A program made the translations under genes and the position numbers. DNA of 64,000 nucleotides from Cyathus striatus (taxonomy: Eukaryota; Basidiomycota; Agaricomycetes; Agaricales; Nidulariaceae). Under the pieces are notes generated by a model. The model was given only the letters and a program-made list of their open reading frames with translations. It was not told where the DNA came from and searched no databases. The stretch lies in the NCBI GenBank assembly GCA_025738555.1, contig JAOVFP010000013.1, positions 3,286,001 through 3,350,000 on the forward strand. The letters are read 5' to 3'. Position 1 is the stretch's first letter; the number at the start of each line of letters is the position of its first letter. Positions 11,097 to 21,112 of this stretch are shown here, piece after piece.

Positions 11097-12595
11097 ATGG
11101 ATTCTGAGCCTCAGCCCGCCTTTCCTGGAAATGGGTCTACATCAGGATGGTTCAGACGAACACCTAAAGTAGGTCCTCTGTTCTTCGTCGACTCTAGGAT
11201 ACTGATGCCTTTCCCGATGTGTTATCTCAGGCTTGTGCGAATTGCAGGTGAGCCACTGACTACAAGAACTTGTTGTCCAAGCTAACGGTGAAGTTAAGAC
11301 GCGATAAAATCCGATGTGATGGCGTTAGGTCAGCCCCTGCTTATTTCTGGAGAAGGCGGCCGCCATTAAGATCTTAAACAGGCCTTGTGACAATTGCTCC
11401 AGGAGGGGCTTCTATGAAAGTTGCGTCAACGGTTGCGATCCATGTAGGCATGCACGCGTTCGCTGTGAAGAAGGAAAGCCATGTCAGCGATGTCGATCAA
11501 TGCATATAGAGTGCACGGAGGAAACGTCAATGAATTCTTTTGAACAATATACCACGAGCTTGTCTCTGAAAGATTCACGCATTCCTGAAAAGACTAAGCT
11601 GGCATGCATATCTTGTCGGAAGGACAACAAGAAGGTATTTAGTTTAGCATGCTTCTATTATCGTAATTGGTACATTTTAGGCGTTTCAGTGTGACGACAG
11701 GGTTCCTTGCTCACGATGTGTCTCTCGGTCAGAAGAATGTGTACGCGTAGCTCGTGCTCCGAAGCTCATCAAGCTCCGCTGCGAAGGGTGCCGACGGGAC
11801 AATAAGCGCTGCGAAGATAACAGACCATGCAAATTTTGCATAGACTCTTCCGAAACTTGCACTACCTTGCCCAGAAGGGGAAAGGGACACGGTACCCGCG
11901 TTAAATCTGTGAGTGCTATCGATATTTTTCTATCATTTATGCGATGACTCATTTTACGCAGGCGTGTATTAGTTGCCGGTAGATGTTACTCTACTTCGCT
12001 CGATTTGCCGTATATATTCACTTGTTTATAGACGTGATAAAGTCCGATGCGATGGCATCAGGTATGTTGGTATAGACCGTCTGGTCTGAAGTGCTTCTGA
12101 CTGTTACCCCTTGCCTGTCTGAAGGCCTTGCTCAGCCTGTACGCGCAAGGGGTCCGAATGTATTGAGACGGCCAACGTCACGCGCTATAAGGAAGGGAAA
12201 TCCTCTGACTGCACTGACTGGAAACAGTCTGACCGTACCGCCGCGCTTGCTATATTTCAGCCTGATGGTCAGATGTTATGTGGATCTTCAATATGATCTT
12301 ACGGTCTGACGCATCCACAGAACACCCAGTAGAATTGTATCCGGCGCCGTATGGCTATGAGCTGTCCAGTAGTATGGCAGCTCTAACCTATTCACGGATG
12401 TCCACCTCGGACGTGCGTTCGACAGGTTCTGCCAGTTATCAACAGGTCTGTCATTCACATACTCAGTACATGCTTTATCCGAATCCAGTTACGTCGCACT
12501 GCGTGACTCACACCAGCAATCATTCCTATCTTTCACCTGCACTTACAACAGCAGATATCCATCATCCCTCTCCCAGCATGTCCTCCGTTCTTTGA
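11097..12595 (+). CDS. Protein with five tandem Zn(II)2Cys6 binuclear clusters
   Basis: Predicted DNA-binding or regulatory protein of about 350 residues; I do not recognise its family. After about 24 N-terminal residues, five consecutive C-x2-C-x6-C-x5-C-x2-C-x6/8-C motifs can be read. Their cysteines start at residues 26 (CANCRRDKIRC), 58 (CDPCRHARVRC), 115 (CISCRKDNKKC), 155 (CEGCRRDNKRC) and 199 (CISCRRDKVRC). Thirty cysteines keep perfect intra-motif spacing; only the last gap of cluster 1 is 8 instead of 6. Clusters 1 and 5 are split by introns at equivalent places (after CxxCR and before PC), pointing to internal duplication. The C-terminal 90 residues are Ser/Tyr/His-rich. No fungal_trans domain is seen. 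The exon chain uses at least eight introns with good GT/AG sites, and the frame stays open to 12595. Confidence 0.75.
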
Positions 12596-13141
12596 AAAAT
12601 AATGCCAACCTTATCATTTACATTCCTCCGTTTTGAGTTCGTAATGCAGTCTATAATGTACATATTTATAATTGTGGTACTATGGAGGCTATTAGTATAC
12701 TGTTACTCATATACCCGAATCGTCGTATGAAAATTGAAACTTGAGCGCTTTATACTCGTTCGAAGACCTGTTTGATTAGTATGTACTGGTACATAGTACA
12801 ATGTAAGTACACGGCAAGTGTATTACTATTGAGGCATCGGAGCTTGAACGTGTAGTTCACGCCTCATGATCGTGGCGGTAACAGCTATCGGTTAACGTCA
12901 AGGTTGCTGCATTATGTGCTTCTAACGCATTTCTTGTCATTCCAGATCTAACTCGTCGTCGTTCTTTATTATCACTGTCCTCGCCATGGAAAGCCAGGGA
13001 TCTTCTCCACGGTGCGCCCCTTTGTCCTCGCGTTTGAATCATGTGAGGTGACTAATCGCGCACAATAGACCAATGGTCAAAGTTACATATTTGGAACGTC
13101 AAAAGGTCCGCATCACATTTCTACCATTATGCACCAGTTCT
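12596..13141. other. Intergenic region with GTAC-rich segment
   Basis: No gene is recognised. A segment at 12780-12815 is dense in GTAC/AGTAC words (gtatgtactggtacatagtacaatgtaagtaca). A minus-strand open frame at 12857-13042 has no recognisable features. Confidence 0.4.
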
Positions 13142-13149
13142 TATATAAA
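13142..13149 (+). promoter_or_regulatory. TATA box of the CCHC-finger gene
   Basis: TATATAAA lies 48 bp before the ATG at 13190. This supports that start rather than the in-frame ATG at 13073, which would lie upstream of the box. Confidence 0.5.
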
Positions 13150-13189
13150 GCGACCAAAGAAGAATGCAGCAGAACCTAATGAGTACATC

Positions 13190-14862
13190 ATGTCGCTAAT
13201 TGACGTCGAAATACTCGCTCACAAATTCGATAGCAACTTTACTGAAGCATCCTTCAGCAAAGACAAGCCCCATAACGACACGAAAAAGTCCGACTCCCTG
13301 TCACGCAGAGGATCTTCGTCAAAACAGGGAATATCAATCCAGGAAGGAAAACCAGTTGATAATTTTCGGTGTGTCGTATCACATGAACACCAGCGATTTG
13401 CTACTAATATCATTCAGAGTTCCAGATCCTCCGTTGAAACGTGTTTTAGATGAAGCTCAGGACCCAATTAAACAAAAGTCATCACCGTCTATGTCTACTA
13501 AGGATAAAAAAGCATTGCGACACGCGCGTTCTTCGTCTATAACGTCCTTGAGTCATGTCGCGCAACAAATGGCTGCTTCACCATCCAATAGGCCTCCATC
13601 GATGATTGGAAAAGTGGAAGCTCAAGAGTGCGTATATGATTTATATTGTGTTCGTGGCAAGTTGTTTATACGCATTTTACAGTCGGTCCAATACGCCGGA
13701 GACCGAGTTCGATGATGATGCATCGATTGCAGAGTCTACGATAAGTATATCATCACGCATCCGCAGAAACGAAGCCGAACGGATTCAATATTTCGAAAAT
13801 CAGTCTGATTGTGGTAAATTGGAATCTCATCGTGCCTTCTGTACAAGGTGTGGCAAAGTTTGTAAGTCTTGGCACTAAGCAAACATACACTGTACGCCCT
13901 TGGGAAAAACATAGAACACGCTGTGACCAGAAATCTCCTAGGTTATTATTCAAATATTCATTTCTTGTGTATTATTCCGTAAACTAAACGCTTCTGTTAT
14001 CAGGCCGGTGGTGACTAAAGCCGAGACTGAAGGAGGTGATAGTGGTCCCGTTGCAGACGGATCAATCCGTCGGACAGAAGCAGACCGAAAGGCACTGCTG
14101 GAAGCTGATGAACGAGCAGAAGTAAGTGAGCCCGACAGAGTGAAATGCCGAAAGTGTCAAAAATGGATTCGTCTTTTTGCTGGTACCACCAAGTATAGCT
14201 TGCAGAACTGGAACAAACATCAGCTAAGCTGCAGTGGTAGCATGTATGTATTATCATTTCTATTTCTACTCCAAGTTCTAATATTTTCTATAATTTCTTT
14301 TCTCAGACCCAGTGACCGAGTTGCTTCTGCTGAGCGCAAGCTACGTATCGTAAATGATGCGCAAGCCAAATCATTTGATTCCGATAGTGTTGACTGCAAT
14401 TTTTGTGGCGAACATGTTATTCTTAAAGGCGAAGGGGAATATAATTTGACAAAATGGGAAGAACACAAACTTCAATGCATTAGGTTGGTTAGCTTTTGCT
14501 TGTTCTCGTATACAGTTGTTAAATCTTTCACTTTAATTAGTGATTCTAAAGTAAATGCAACTTCTTCACCTCCCCCCCCCTCTTCGAGTGAAACTGTGCT
14601 CCCCCCATCCACTGGAACAGCTCTACTAGAGTCGGAATCAGAAAGTATCGTTTCCGCATTGGACACGACTAATTTGAAGCGTGGGCGTGAAGATGAAGTA
14701 GCTGCAGATGATGTGGATGGCCGGCCATCCACGCGCCCCCGAATTGCAGCATACGAACCACCCAACAGCGAAGCTCCCGGCCCTTTTGGTTGGTTTATGC
14801 TGCCTTTCAAAGCCTTTGCGCGTGGGTTCCGAGAAAGTTTGGAAGGGGAATCATCTTCGTAA
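13190..14862 (+). CDS. Protein with three C-x2-C...W-x2-H-x3-C putative zinc fingers (unknown family), with an apparent frameshift
   Basis: No named family is recognised. A Ser/Lys-rich N terminus (MSLIDVEILAHKF) is spliced at 13369-13417 into VPDPPLKRVLDEAQ. Three copies of a finger follow: FCTRCGKV..RPWEKHRTRC, KCRKCQKWIRLF..QNWNKHQLSC and DCNFCGEHVILK..TKWEEHKLQC. The consensus is C-x2-C-x16/17-W-x2-H-x3-C, plausible zinc ligands. Acidic or charged linkers separate them (RTEADRKALLEADERAE; SAERKLRIVNDAQAKSF). The C-terminal region is Pro/Ser-rich and ends PFGWFMLPFKAFARGF. In finger 1 the CxxC and WxxH halves are in different frames; deleting one t of the ttt at 13859-13861 restores the consensus. 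The intron at 14484-14540 is 57 bp and stop-free. A paralogue lies immediately downstream. Confidence 0.65.
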
Positions 14863-15437
14863 TGTATTGTTGTCATATACATCGTTTTCATTTGCTTGCC
14901 CCATCTTCTTTACGTATCGCTATCTTATTTGACGCTTTTGGCTTCTAATGCTTTACAACTAAATTTGCTTCGTGTTTAATTGGAATGTGGATCTGAATCT
15001 TCGCGTCAATGCAGTGCTACCCACTCTCTTAACAGACCACCGACAAAATAATCAAGATACCTTTCCGTCCTTCAATTTCGTGCGGAGCCAACTAAACTGC
15101 TCTCCGTGCACACACCGGCACGGATGTTGCCGCTGAGGAGAATTGATTAGACTTTCCAGGGTAGCAGGGTACTCCTGGCAGCATTTTATTTGCATCCATC
15201 TTCACCACGCAATTGAAAAATTGTTGAATCGATATCAATGCACAGCAACTTACATTTGGAGCAAAGGTGTGTTTGAGAATATTTTTTCACGTGGATATGA
15301 AGCTGGGAATATCGCTGCTAGTTCCCCTTTTGCACATGTTCGAGGCCTGACTCAGGTAGAAATAATGCGCATTATGCACGCTTATTAAAAGCACCGACCC
15401 CACAAACTCTTCCCCTTCCAGAACATGAACACCGACC
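14863..15437. other. Intergenic region between the two finger genes
   Basis: Nothing but promoter-type sequence is recognised. An open frame at 15143-15388 shows no codon or motif support. The second gene starts in a good context (accATGg). Confidence 0.4.
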
Positions 15438-16234
15438 ATGGCGGAATTGTCGACTTCTCTTCGTACGCCCTTCCGTTTCATGTCTTGAAATTTGCATTTT
15501 ACGAAGTCAATATATTCCAGGAAAACAACATATGTAGGAGGTTCGACGGAAGATTTACTACAGTTAGTTAAGCCCCGAGAGCATCAGCGCCTGACTAACT
15601 GAAGAGCCACTCCACTTCAGCTCGAGTATATCTAGTCAAGCAGCTACTGCTGCAGAGAAAGCGCGCGAAAAAAAGCTGAGAGATGACCCGATGGCCATAG
15701 TTCTTGGACCTCTCCACGTTGATTGTAGACGTTGCGGGGCACGTATTAAACTATCGACAAAAAGCCCCTACGATCCTTTACATTGGCGCATGCATCGTAC
15801 AAGATGTTTGAAAAGACTGAAAGCCATAGAACGCAAAGGATTCTCTGTGAGTATTTATATTTTCATTTTCAATAGTTTCTTATTAGTCGTTATCTTAGTC
15901 TCGCATGATTGATGTCGAGCCTTTGCAGGGAACTTCAAGCGTCATACCGCCTATTGCAGACCCCTCTGTCGTCGATGATCAAGGCAGCTCACCACTAACC
16001 AGTGAAGATGAACACGAGCCTCATTCCAGTCTGACATCGGCCCGGTCATCCATGCAGCCCACAGTCGCACCACCCGTTATTCGTCATTCAGACCCTATTT
16101 GTGAGGACTATATCCGCCGATATCATGGCAAAGAAGTAGAGGAGCCTTTATCGTCTGTTGAGCACTGGAAAGATTGGAGCTGGACCCGTTTGTCTCTGCC
16201 GGCTTTTGCAACAACCCTTCCAGAGGACATTTAA
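15438..16234 (+). CDS. Single-finger paralogue of the C-x2-C...W-x2-H-x3-C protein
   Basis: Start ATG at 15438 sits in an ACCATGG context. Reading MAELSTSLRTPFRF, then a GTCTTG-donor intron, then KTTYVGGSTEDLL, then a GTTAGT-donor intron with a perfect ctgactaac branch site, gives AAEKAREKKLRDDPMAIV. A single finger follows: VDCRRCGARIKLSTKSPYDPLHWRMHRTRC. It keeps all the C, C, W, H and C positions of the neighbouring gene's fingers. A Ser/Pro/Glu-rich tail ends WTRLSLPAFATTLPEDI. The K/R/E-rich stretch before the finger is also shared with the neighbour. It is probably a tandem duplicate with reduced finger number. The function is unknown; DNA, RNA or protein binding are all possible. Confidence 0.65.
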
Positions 16235-16414
16235 TGCCAGAGGTAAGCAACACTCGTAGATATACCTTCATCCAACTATTATTACCCAGTTGATAGTATG
16301 CCTGTAAATTTAGCTATTATGTACATTACACCAAGTATACCAAGTATATCATGATATCTAGGATCATATACTACCAACTCCAATTTCCCTCGACCGCTTG
16401 ACGGCAGCAATACA

Positions 16415-18036
16415 TTAGCCAGCGGCCCTAGGAGCTCGGTCAAAGTCCTCAAGCGGAGGTTTGACAATCCCACTAGCTAGCATATTCTTTACGACGGAAT
16501 CTTCAGCAACCACTCCACTGTTTCGCCTAAGTGTTAAAATATGAACAAAGTAAGAACATAGAAATAATTACATGACTTCTCTTGCAACTTCCGTTAAAAC
16601 AGTACCACTTGGTAAATCTATTTTCTGAATTTGAAGGTCGTCGGCACGGGTTGGGCCCACGTTCAGAAGCATTACAGGCTTGTGTAATTCCAGTGCCCGT
16701 TTAACAAGCCTATCTAAAAATTAGTTGCCATGCGACTGGATAGTAGTGAACTTGCCGAAAGGCCGAGTAAGTGGCCAGTGTGGTTCCGATTAGTAAAAGT
16801 CTATCACCTTCTTCTATCTGTCGAAAGCTAAGATATTTCAGTATGTCAGCGAATAACATTGGAAAAGGTAGCAACGCTTACGATTTCTCCTTCACATCCG
16901 ATGGTATAGATTCACCAAAGAATACCACCTCTGGTTTGAACTGAAAAAGTGAATGAAAGAAGTAAATGCTATTCAATGTAGTACTTACTACATTATTTTG
17001 GTAGGACTCATCCATGCAGGTTGGACATTGGGGAATGACGAAATCAAGGTATGATTTCCCGAGATGCTCAATCGCAGCCTTTCGGAGCCAAAATTAGATG
17101 GACATATTAGGGAAAGAATTGATCAAACACTCACATCACCATCTGGATTAGTACGTGGTTGCTCTCCAGTTTCCTCCAGCAACTTTGCATATTGATACCA
17201 GCTTGGATTAGACGAAGAAAGCCAATCCTGGAAAGTACTTCTGGCCACCGAATGGCCACGGTTACATCGTGCTCGCTAGGTCATCATTTACTTTGTAACA
17301 CAGACAATAGTGAAAGAAAGACGAACGTGCAGAGTCCCATGAAGTTCTAAAATATGGTCTTTGACATTGACAAGATGCGGGGTCTTCATTGCGGTATCTA
17401 TAGCTTTGTAATGGAGCCCGTCAACATTCTGTATGAGTGATTGTTCAATTTTATCGTACCAATATAGCAGGGAACGCAAACCTGAGTAATAAGATGAGAA
17501 ACGAAAGATGTGTACTGTAGTGCGGCCAACGCAAAGTGCGTGGTATTGGGTATAGCATCTCTTACAGGTGGATAGCCCAAATAAGAGCGTAACCTAGAGA
17601 AAAGACACTTTCTTATTTAACAACATCGAATTTAACAATGCATTAAAACGTTACCAATATCTTTGTCTACGGACATGTTGCAGCTATAGGAAATCCGACG
17701 ATTTACTTGAGTACGATGCACATACCGAAACTTCCTTCCTTTGTCTGTTACGTCCATAAGTTCGTGATAAAATATAGGTCTTTCCACAGTAATCAGCTCA
17801 TTGCAGACGATACCAAAGAATGCGCTCTACTTGTAATTAGGATTCATGTATCGTCCATCACGTCCGCGATAAGCTCTTATGCCCGAGTCTACACTGACCC
17901 CCGCGCCTGTCAAAACGACGACATTTCCGGGTCGAATGAAGCTAACTAGTCTATCGACAGCCTCTGCAATGGTGAATGAAGAAGTCGCAGCCGCAGAGAG
18001 GAGGCTTTGAGGGATGCCGGGAACAGAAACCCGCAT
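16415..18036 (-). CDS. Class II (SIRT4-like) sirtuin, NAD+-dependent protein deacylase
   Basis: Uses NAD+ to remove acyl or ADP-ribosyl groups from proteins; the family is often mitochondrial. Start ATG at 18036 (MRVSVPGIP) was chosen; an in-frame ATG at 18081 would add 15 residues. The Rossmann signature VVLTGAGVSVDSGIRAYRG is followed by GRYMNPNYKPIFYHELMD, a QRYWLRSYLGYPP exon, NTTHFALAALQ, the NAD/catalytic run LITQNVDGLHYKA and the catalytic His in LELHGTLH. A zinc ribbon with one Cys and a His (RCNRGH) before IPQCPTC comes next, then FKPEVVFFGESIP, LLLIGTTLATYSAFRLV and VMLLNVGPTRAD. About nine introns are used. The zinc site shows three Cys and one candidate His, unlike the usual four Cys. 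It starts 122 bp from PEX7 on the other strand. Confidence 0.88.
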
Positions 18037-18158
18037 ATGACTTACGAATTGAACGACGGAAGCAAGCCGGCTAATATACACACCATTGGCAATTGGCAGA
18101 TGTTATTAAGGCCTATCTCCGCTCTTCCATCATCTTCCTCTCTCAATCTCTGAATCTC

Positions 18159-19419
18159 ATGAACAACCCCCTTGGACCTCCTGCCATCTTACAGACCCCT
18201 GGTTTCGCCCATTATGCTGTTGCATGGTCTCCATTTCACACAACCCGCTTGGCTCTTGCTTCGTCTGCCAACTTTGGACTAGTAGGGAATGGCCGACTGC
18301 ACCTTGTATCTGTTGCATCCAGTCCAAGTGGCACTCATCGTCTATCTATCGATAAATGGTGCGCTGATGTCCAATAATACTTTTCCTAACTCAACTGAGT
18401 GTCAGCTACGAAACACAAGATGGGTTATACGACGTCGCATGGTCCGAGATTCACGAAAACCAAGTCATCACTGCATCAGGAGATGGCTCAATCAAATTAT
18501 GGGATGTTGTGCTGAACGTCTGTCATAACTGCTTTTCTCAACTTTGCATCGAGGACTCACTCCTGTAGGACCTCCCGATTCATGCATGGCATGAACATAC
18601 CCGTGAGGTATTCTCGGTGGACTGGTCAAATATAAAGAAGGACACATTTGTCTCATCATCTTGGGATGGTACTATAAAACTGGTAAGTTATTTTCAAACC
18701 CAAGACTTGTTGTTACTCATTGTGGAGCAATACAGTGGAACCCAGATCGACCACGCTCAATTTTAACGCTTCAAGCCCATCAATCTTGTGTTTATCAAGC
18801 TCTCTTTTCACCACATCAACCAGACATTCTTGCATCTTGTTCCACAGATGGAACAATAAAAATATTTGACCTCCGTACTCCGTCCTATGTTACTGGCCCG
18901 AATTCAAACGCTTTCACCAATCCACTATCTTCGTCTGTTCTCACCGTTCCAGCCTCCGTGACAGAGTTACTTTCTCTGGATTGGAATAAATATCGCCCAT
19001 TTGTTCTGGCTAGCGGAGGAGTAGATAAACTCGTTAAGGTGTGGGACTGTCGAATGATCAAACTTGGAGAGCCAGGACAGGTGGGCGGTGTCTGCGAAAC
19101 CCATCTACCAGGGCATGAGTATGCAGTTCGGAAAGTTCAATGGAGTCCTCATAGAGCAGAGATTCTTGCAACAGCAAGTTATGATATGACGTGCCGAGTG
19201 TACGTCTATTCCATGCTAATAGCTTTGTGTTGATTGATTGTATTGACGATGTCATCTGTTGCTAGCTGGAACACTGCTCCACCACCCGGACATACACAAC
19301 TTATGCATATCCACGACCCACATACTGAGTTCGTTGTTGGTTGCGGATGGTCATTGTACGAAGAAAACGTACTTGCTACCTGCAGCTGGGACAGTCGGCT
19401 AAACGTCCTCCGCATATAA
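18159..19419 (+). CDS. PEX7: Peroxisomal targeting signal 2 receptor PEX7 (WD40)
   Basis: Cytosolic receptor that binds PTS2-bearing enzymes and brings them to the peroxisomal docking complex. Start ATG at 18159 gives MNNPLGPPAILQTPGF, then the conserved HYAVAWSPFHTTRLALASSANFG. WD repeats follow: DGLYDVAWSEIHENQVITASGDGSIKLWD, HTREVFSVDWSNIKKDTFVSSSWDGTIKLWNPDRP, HQSCVYQALFSPHQPDILASCSTDGTIKIFDL, LSLDWNKYRPFVLASGGVDKLVKVWD, HEYAVRKVQWSPHRAEILATASYDMTCRVW and HTEFVVGCGWSLYEENVLATCSWD. At least four introns are used, and the last codons are VLRI. Length and repeat number fit the family. It is divergent from the sirtuin and probably shares its promoter. Confidence 0.93.
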
Positions 19420-19932
19420 CTTTTAAAAAAAAGGGAGTAATTGTTTCTATTTTATGTCATGGCAACAATATTTTGTGACGAAGTTGCTCTGAGGTTATTT
19501 ATTATTATATGATACCCGAAGTTTGACAATCGAATGACAATTGTAAAAGTTCGTTATGTCAAATGCTTGTCCGAAACCTAGTCTCGTACCAAGATTATCC
19601 ACTCGTGGATCCGTCCACAGGGTGGAAATTGACGCCGGTTTCCATATGTCTTCATATGGTAAGAACCACGTGATTCCGCTGACGAGCTTCGTTGAGCCTA
19701 GTCTGAAACCCCCATACAAATAGTCTATTTATAGATAGCTGTTCTTTCTTAACTTGGCGTTATCTCGAAGTGATCTTTTGGTGATTTGGCATGCAGCATA
19801 TTGAATCATTTGATGCTGCTTGTTCTCATCGCTGGTCTTTTAATCGGTATGGATATGAATAATTTAATTTGGTCATATTCACATAAGTACTTCACAGAGC
19901 CACAGACAACTTAAGTCTGCAAATCGTCTGCA
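19420..19932. other. Intergenic region
   Basis: About 510 bp holds the 3' end of PEX7 and the promoter of the methyltransferase. Nothing else is recognised. Confidence 0.4.
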
Positions 19933-20778
19933 ATGGATGCGTCCGAGCCAGAAGATTTTTTATTTGACTCACTACAGACTCTGTATGACTATCATCCAGT
20001 AATAATCGCATCATCTGGATGTTCTTATACCTACAAAACGGCAAATCCACCCCTTGGCGGATTTACTCCGTTATCCATTACCATTCACACACCAGATACC
20101 CAAAAAGAAAATTGGTCCCTCCAAGCCTCTTCTATATGGATGTCTTCTGTTTTTCTTGCGGACCATTTAGAAGATCTTCAGATACAGGAACTTTTACAAT
20201 CGAGTGGACAGAATGGAAAATTGAATATCCTTGAGCTAGGAGCGTCGGCAGGCCTACCTAGCATTTTAGTTGCAAAGGTATACGGTCATAATGTCGCAGT
20301 CACCGCCAGCGATTATTCGGATGACCATTTAATACGCACTCTGTCCGAAAATATTCAACGTAATGGTGTCTCTGAGTGGTGTAAAGCTGTTCCGTACAAC
20401 TGGGGATCGAATCCGTCGACGCTACTGGGAAGCTTGGAAGGTTTCGACCTTATCATAGCTGCAGATACACTCTGGTCTTCTAATCTACATGAAATATTTC
20501 TGGAGACGTTACATATGACACTGAAGAGAATTTCCTCTTCTAGGATCCAATTGGTTGCCGGCATGCATACCGGACGTTATACTCTACAATCATTCCTGAA
20601 GAAAGTACCTGCATATGGCCTGGTGATTGAAAGTATATGCGAACGAGAGGTCACAGGGCGCGATAAGAGGAACTGGTGCGTCTCACGGGAGGGCGATGAA
20701 AAGGAGAGGAGGCGATGGGTTGTTTGGATAACTTTACAATGGGATCTTGAAGATCCTGGAAAGACGAATCCAAGTTAA
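19933..20778 (+). CDS. Family-16 (Nnt1/EFM7-like) SAM-dependent methyltransferase
   Basis: Intronless gene of 281 residues. The N terminus EPEDFLFDSLQTLYDYHPV is typical of basidiomycete proteins annotated as nicotinamide N-methyltransferase-like. NWSLQASSIWMSSVFLADH and the SAM-binding motif ILELGASAGLPSILVAK follow; the second Gly of the usual GAGAGLPS is Ser here. Then come ASDYSDDHLIRTLSENIQRNGV, LIIAADTLWSSNLHEIFLETL, LVAGMHTGRYTLQSFLKK and a basic KERRRWVVWI near the end. The substrate is uncertain. Relatives methylate elongation factor 1A or other protein lysines or N termini, and the nicotinamide label is historical. Confidence 0.8.
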   Translation: MDASEPEDFLFDSLQTLYDYHPVIIASSGCSYTYKTANPPLGGFTPLSITIHTPDTQKENWSLQASSIWMSSVFLADHLEDLQIQELLQSSGQNGKLNILELGASAGLPSILVAKVYGHNVAVTASDYSDDHLIRTLSENIQRNGVSEWCKAVPYNWGSNPSTLLGSLEGFDLIIAADTLWSSNLHEIFLETLHMTLKRISSSRIQLVAGMHTGRYTLQSFLKKVPAYGLVIESICEREVTGRDKRNWCVSREGDEKERRRWVVWITLQWDLEDPGKTNPS

Positions 20779-21112
20779 AAACAGAAATAATGTTTAATGA
20801 TAGTAGAGAGGCGTAGATACACAAGTTCGAGAACAGTAATCACTAATATACAAGTAGGAGTCCATTGTAAGTACAAGTTTGTCGAGGAAACTATAGGCGT
20901 ATGTCCGGGAGTATACTACACATTGTTCAGACAAATTACGGCGGCCGCAGGAAATGCCTGCGCGTACTCTTAGTTCTACCGTTGGTGTTACAATGCTTAA
21001 TCGTCCAGTACACTTAATGATGACGCGAGGATTTAACAGAAGGAGCATCAAAGGTCAGAACCACCGCAGATCGACCACCGTGATGGGCAGCCTTAGATTG
21101 GTGTGAGTAAAA
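20779..21112. other. Intergenic 3'-3' spacer
   Basis: Spacer between convergent genes (methyltransferase + and F-box -). No gene is recognised. Confidence 0.4.

Noticed and set aside
12857..13042. Minus-strand frame of 61 codons between the five-cluster gene and the finger gene
   Set aside because: No start context, domain or conservation signal can be judged; probably chance.
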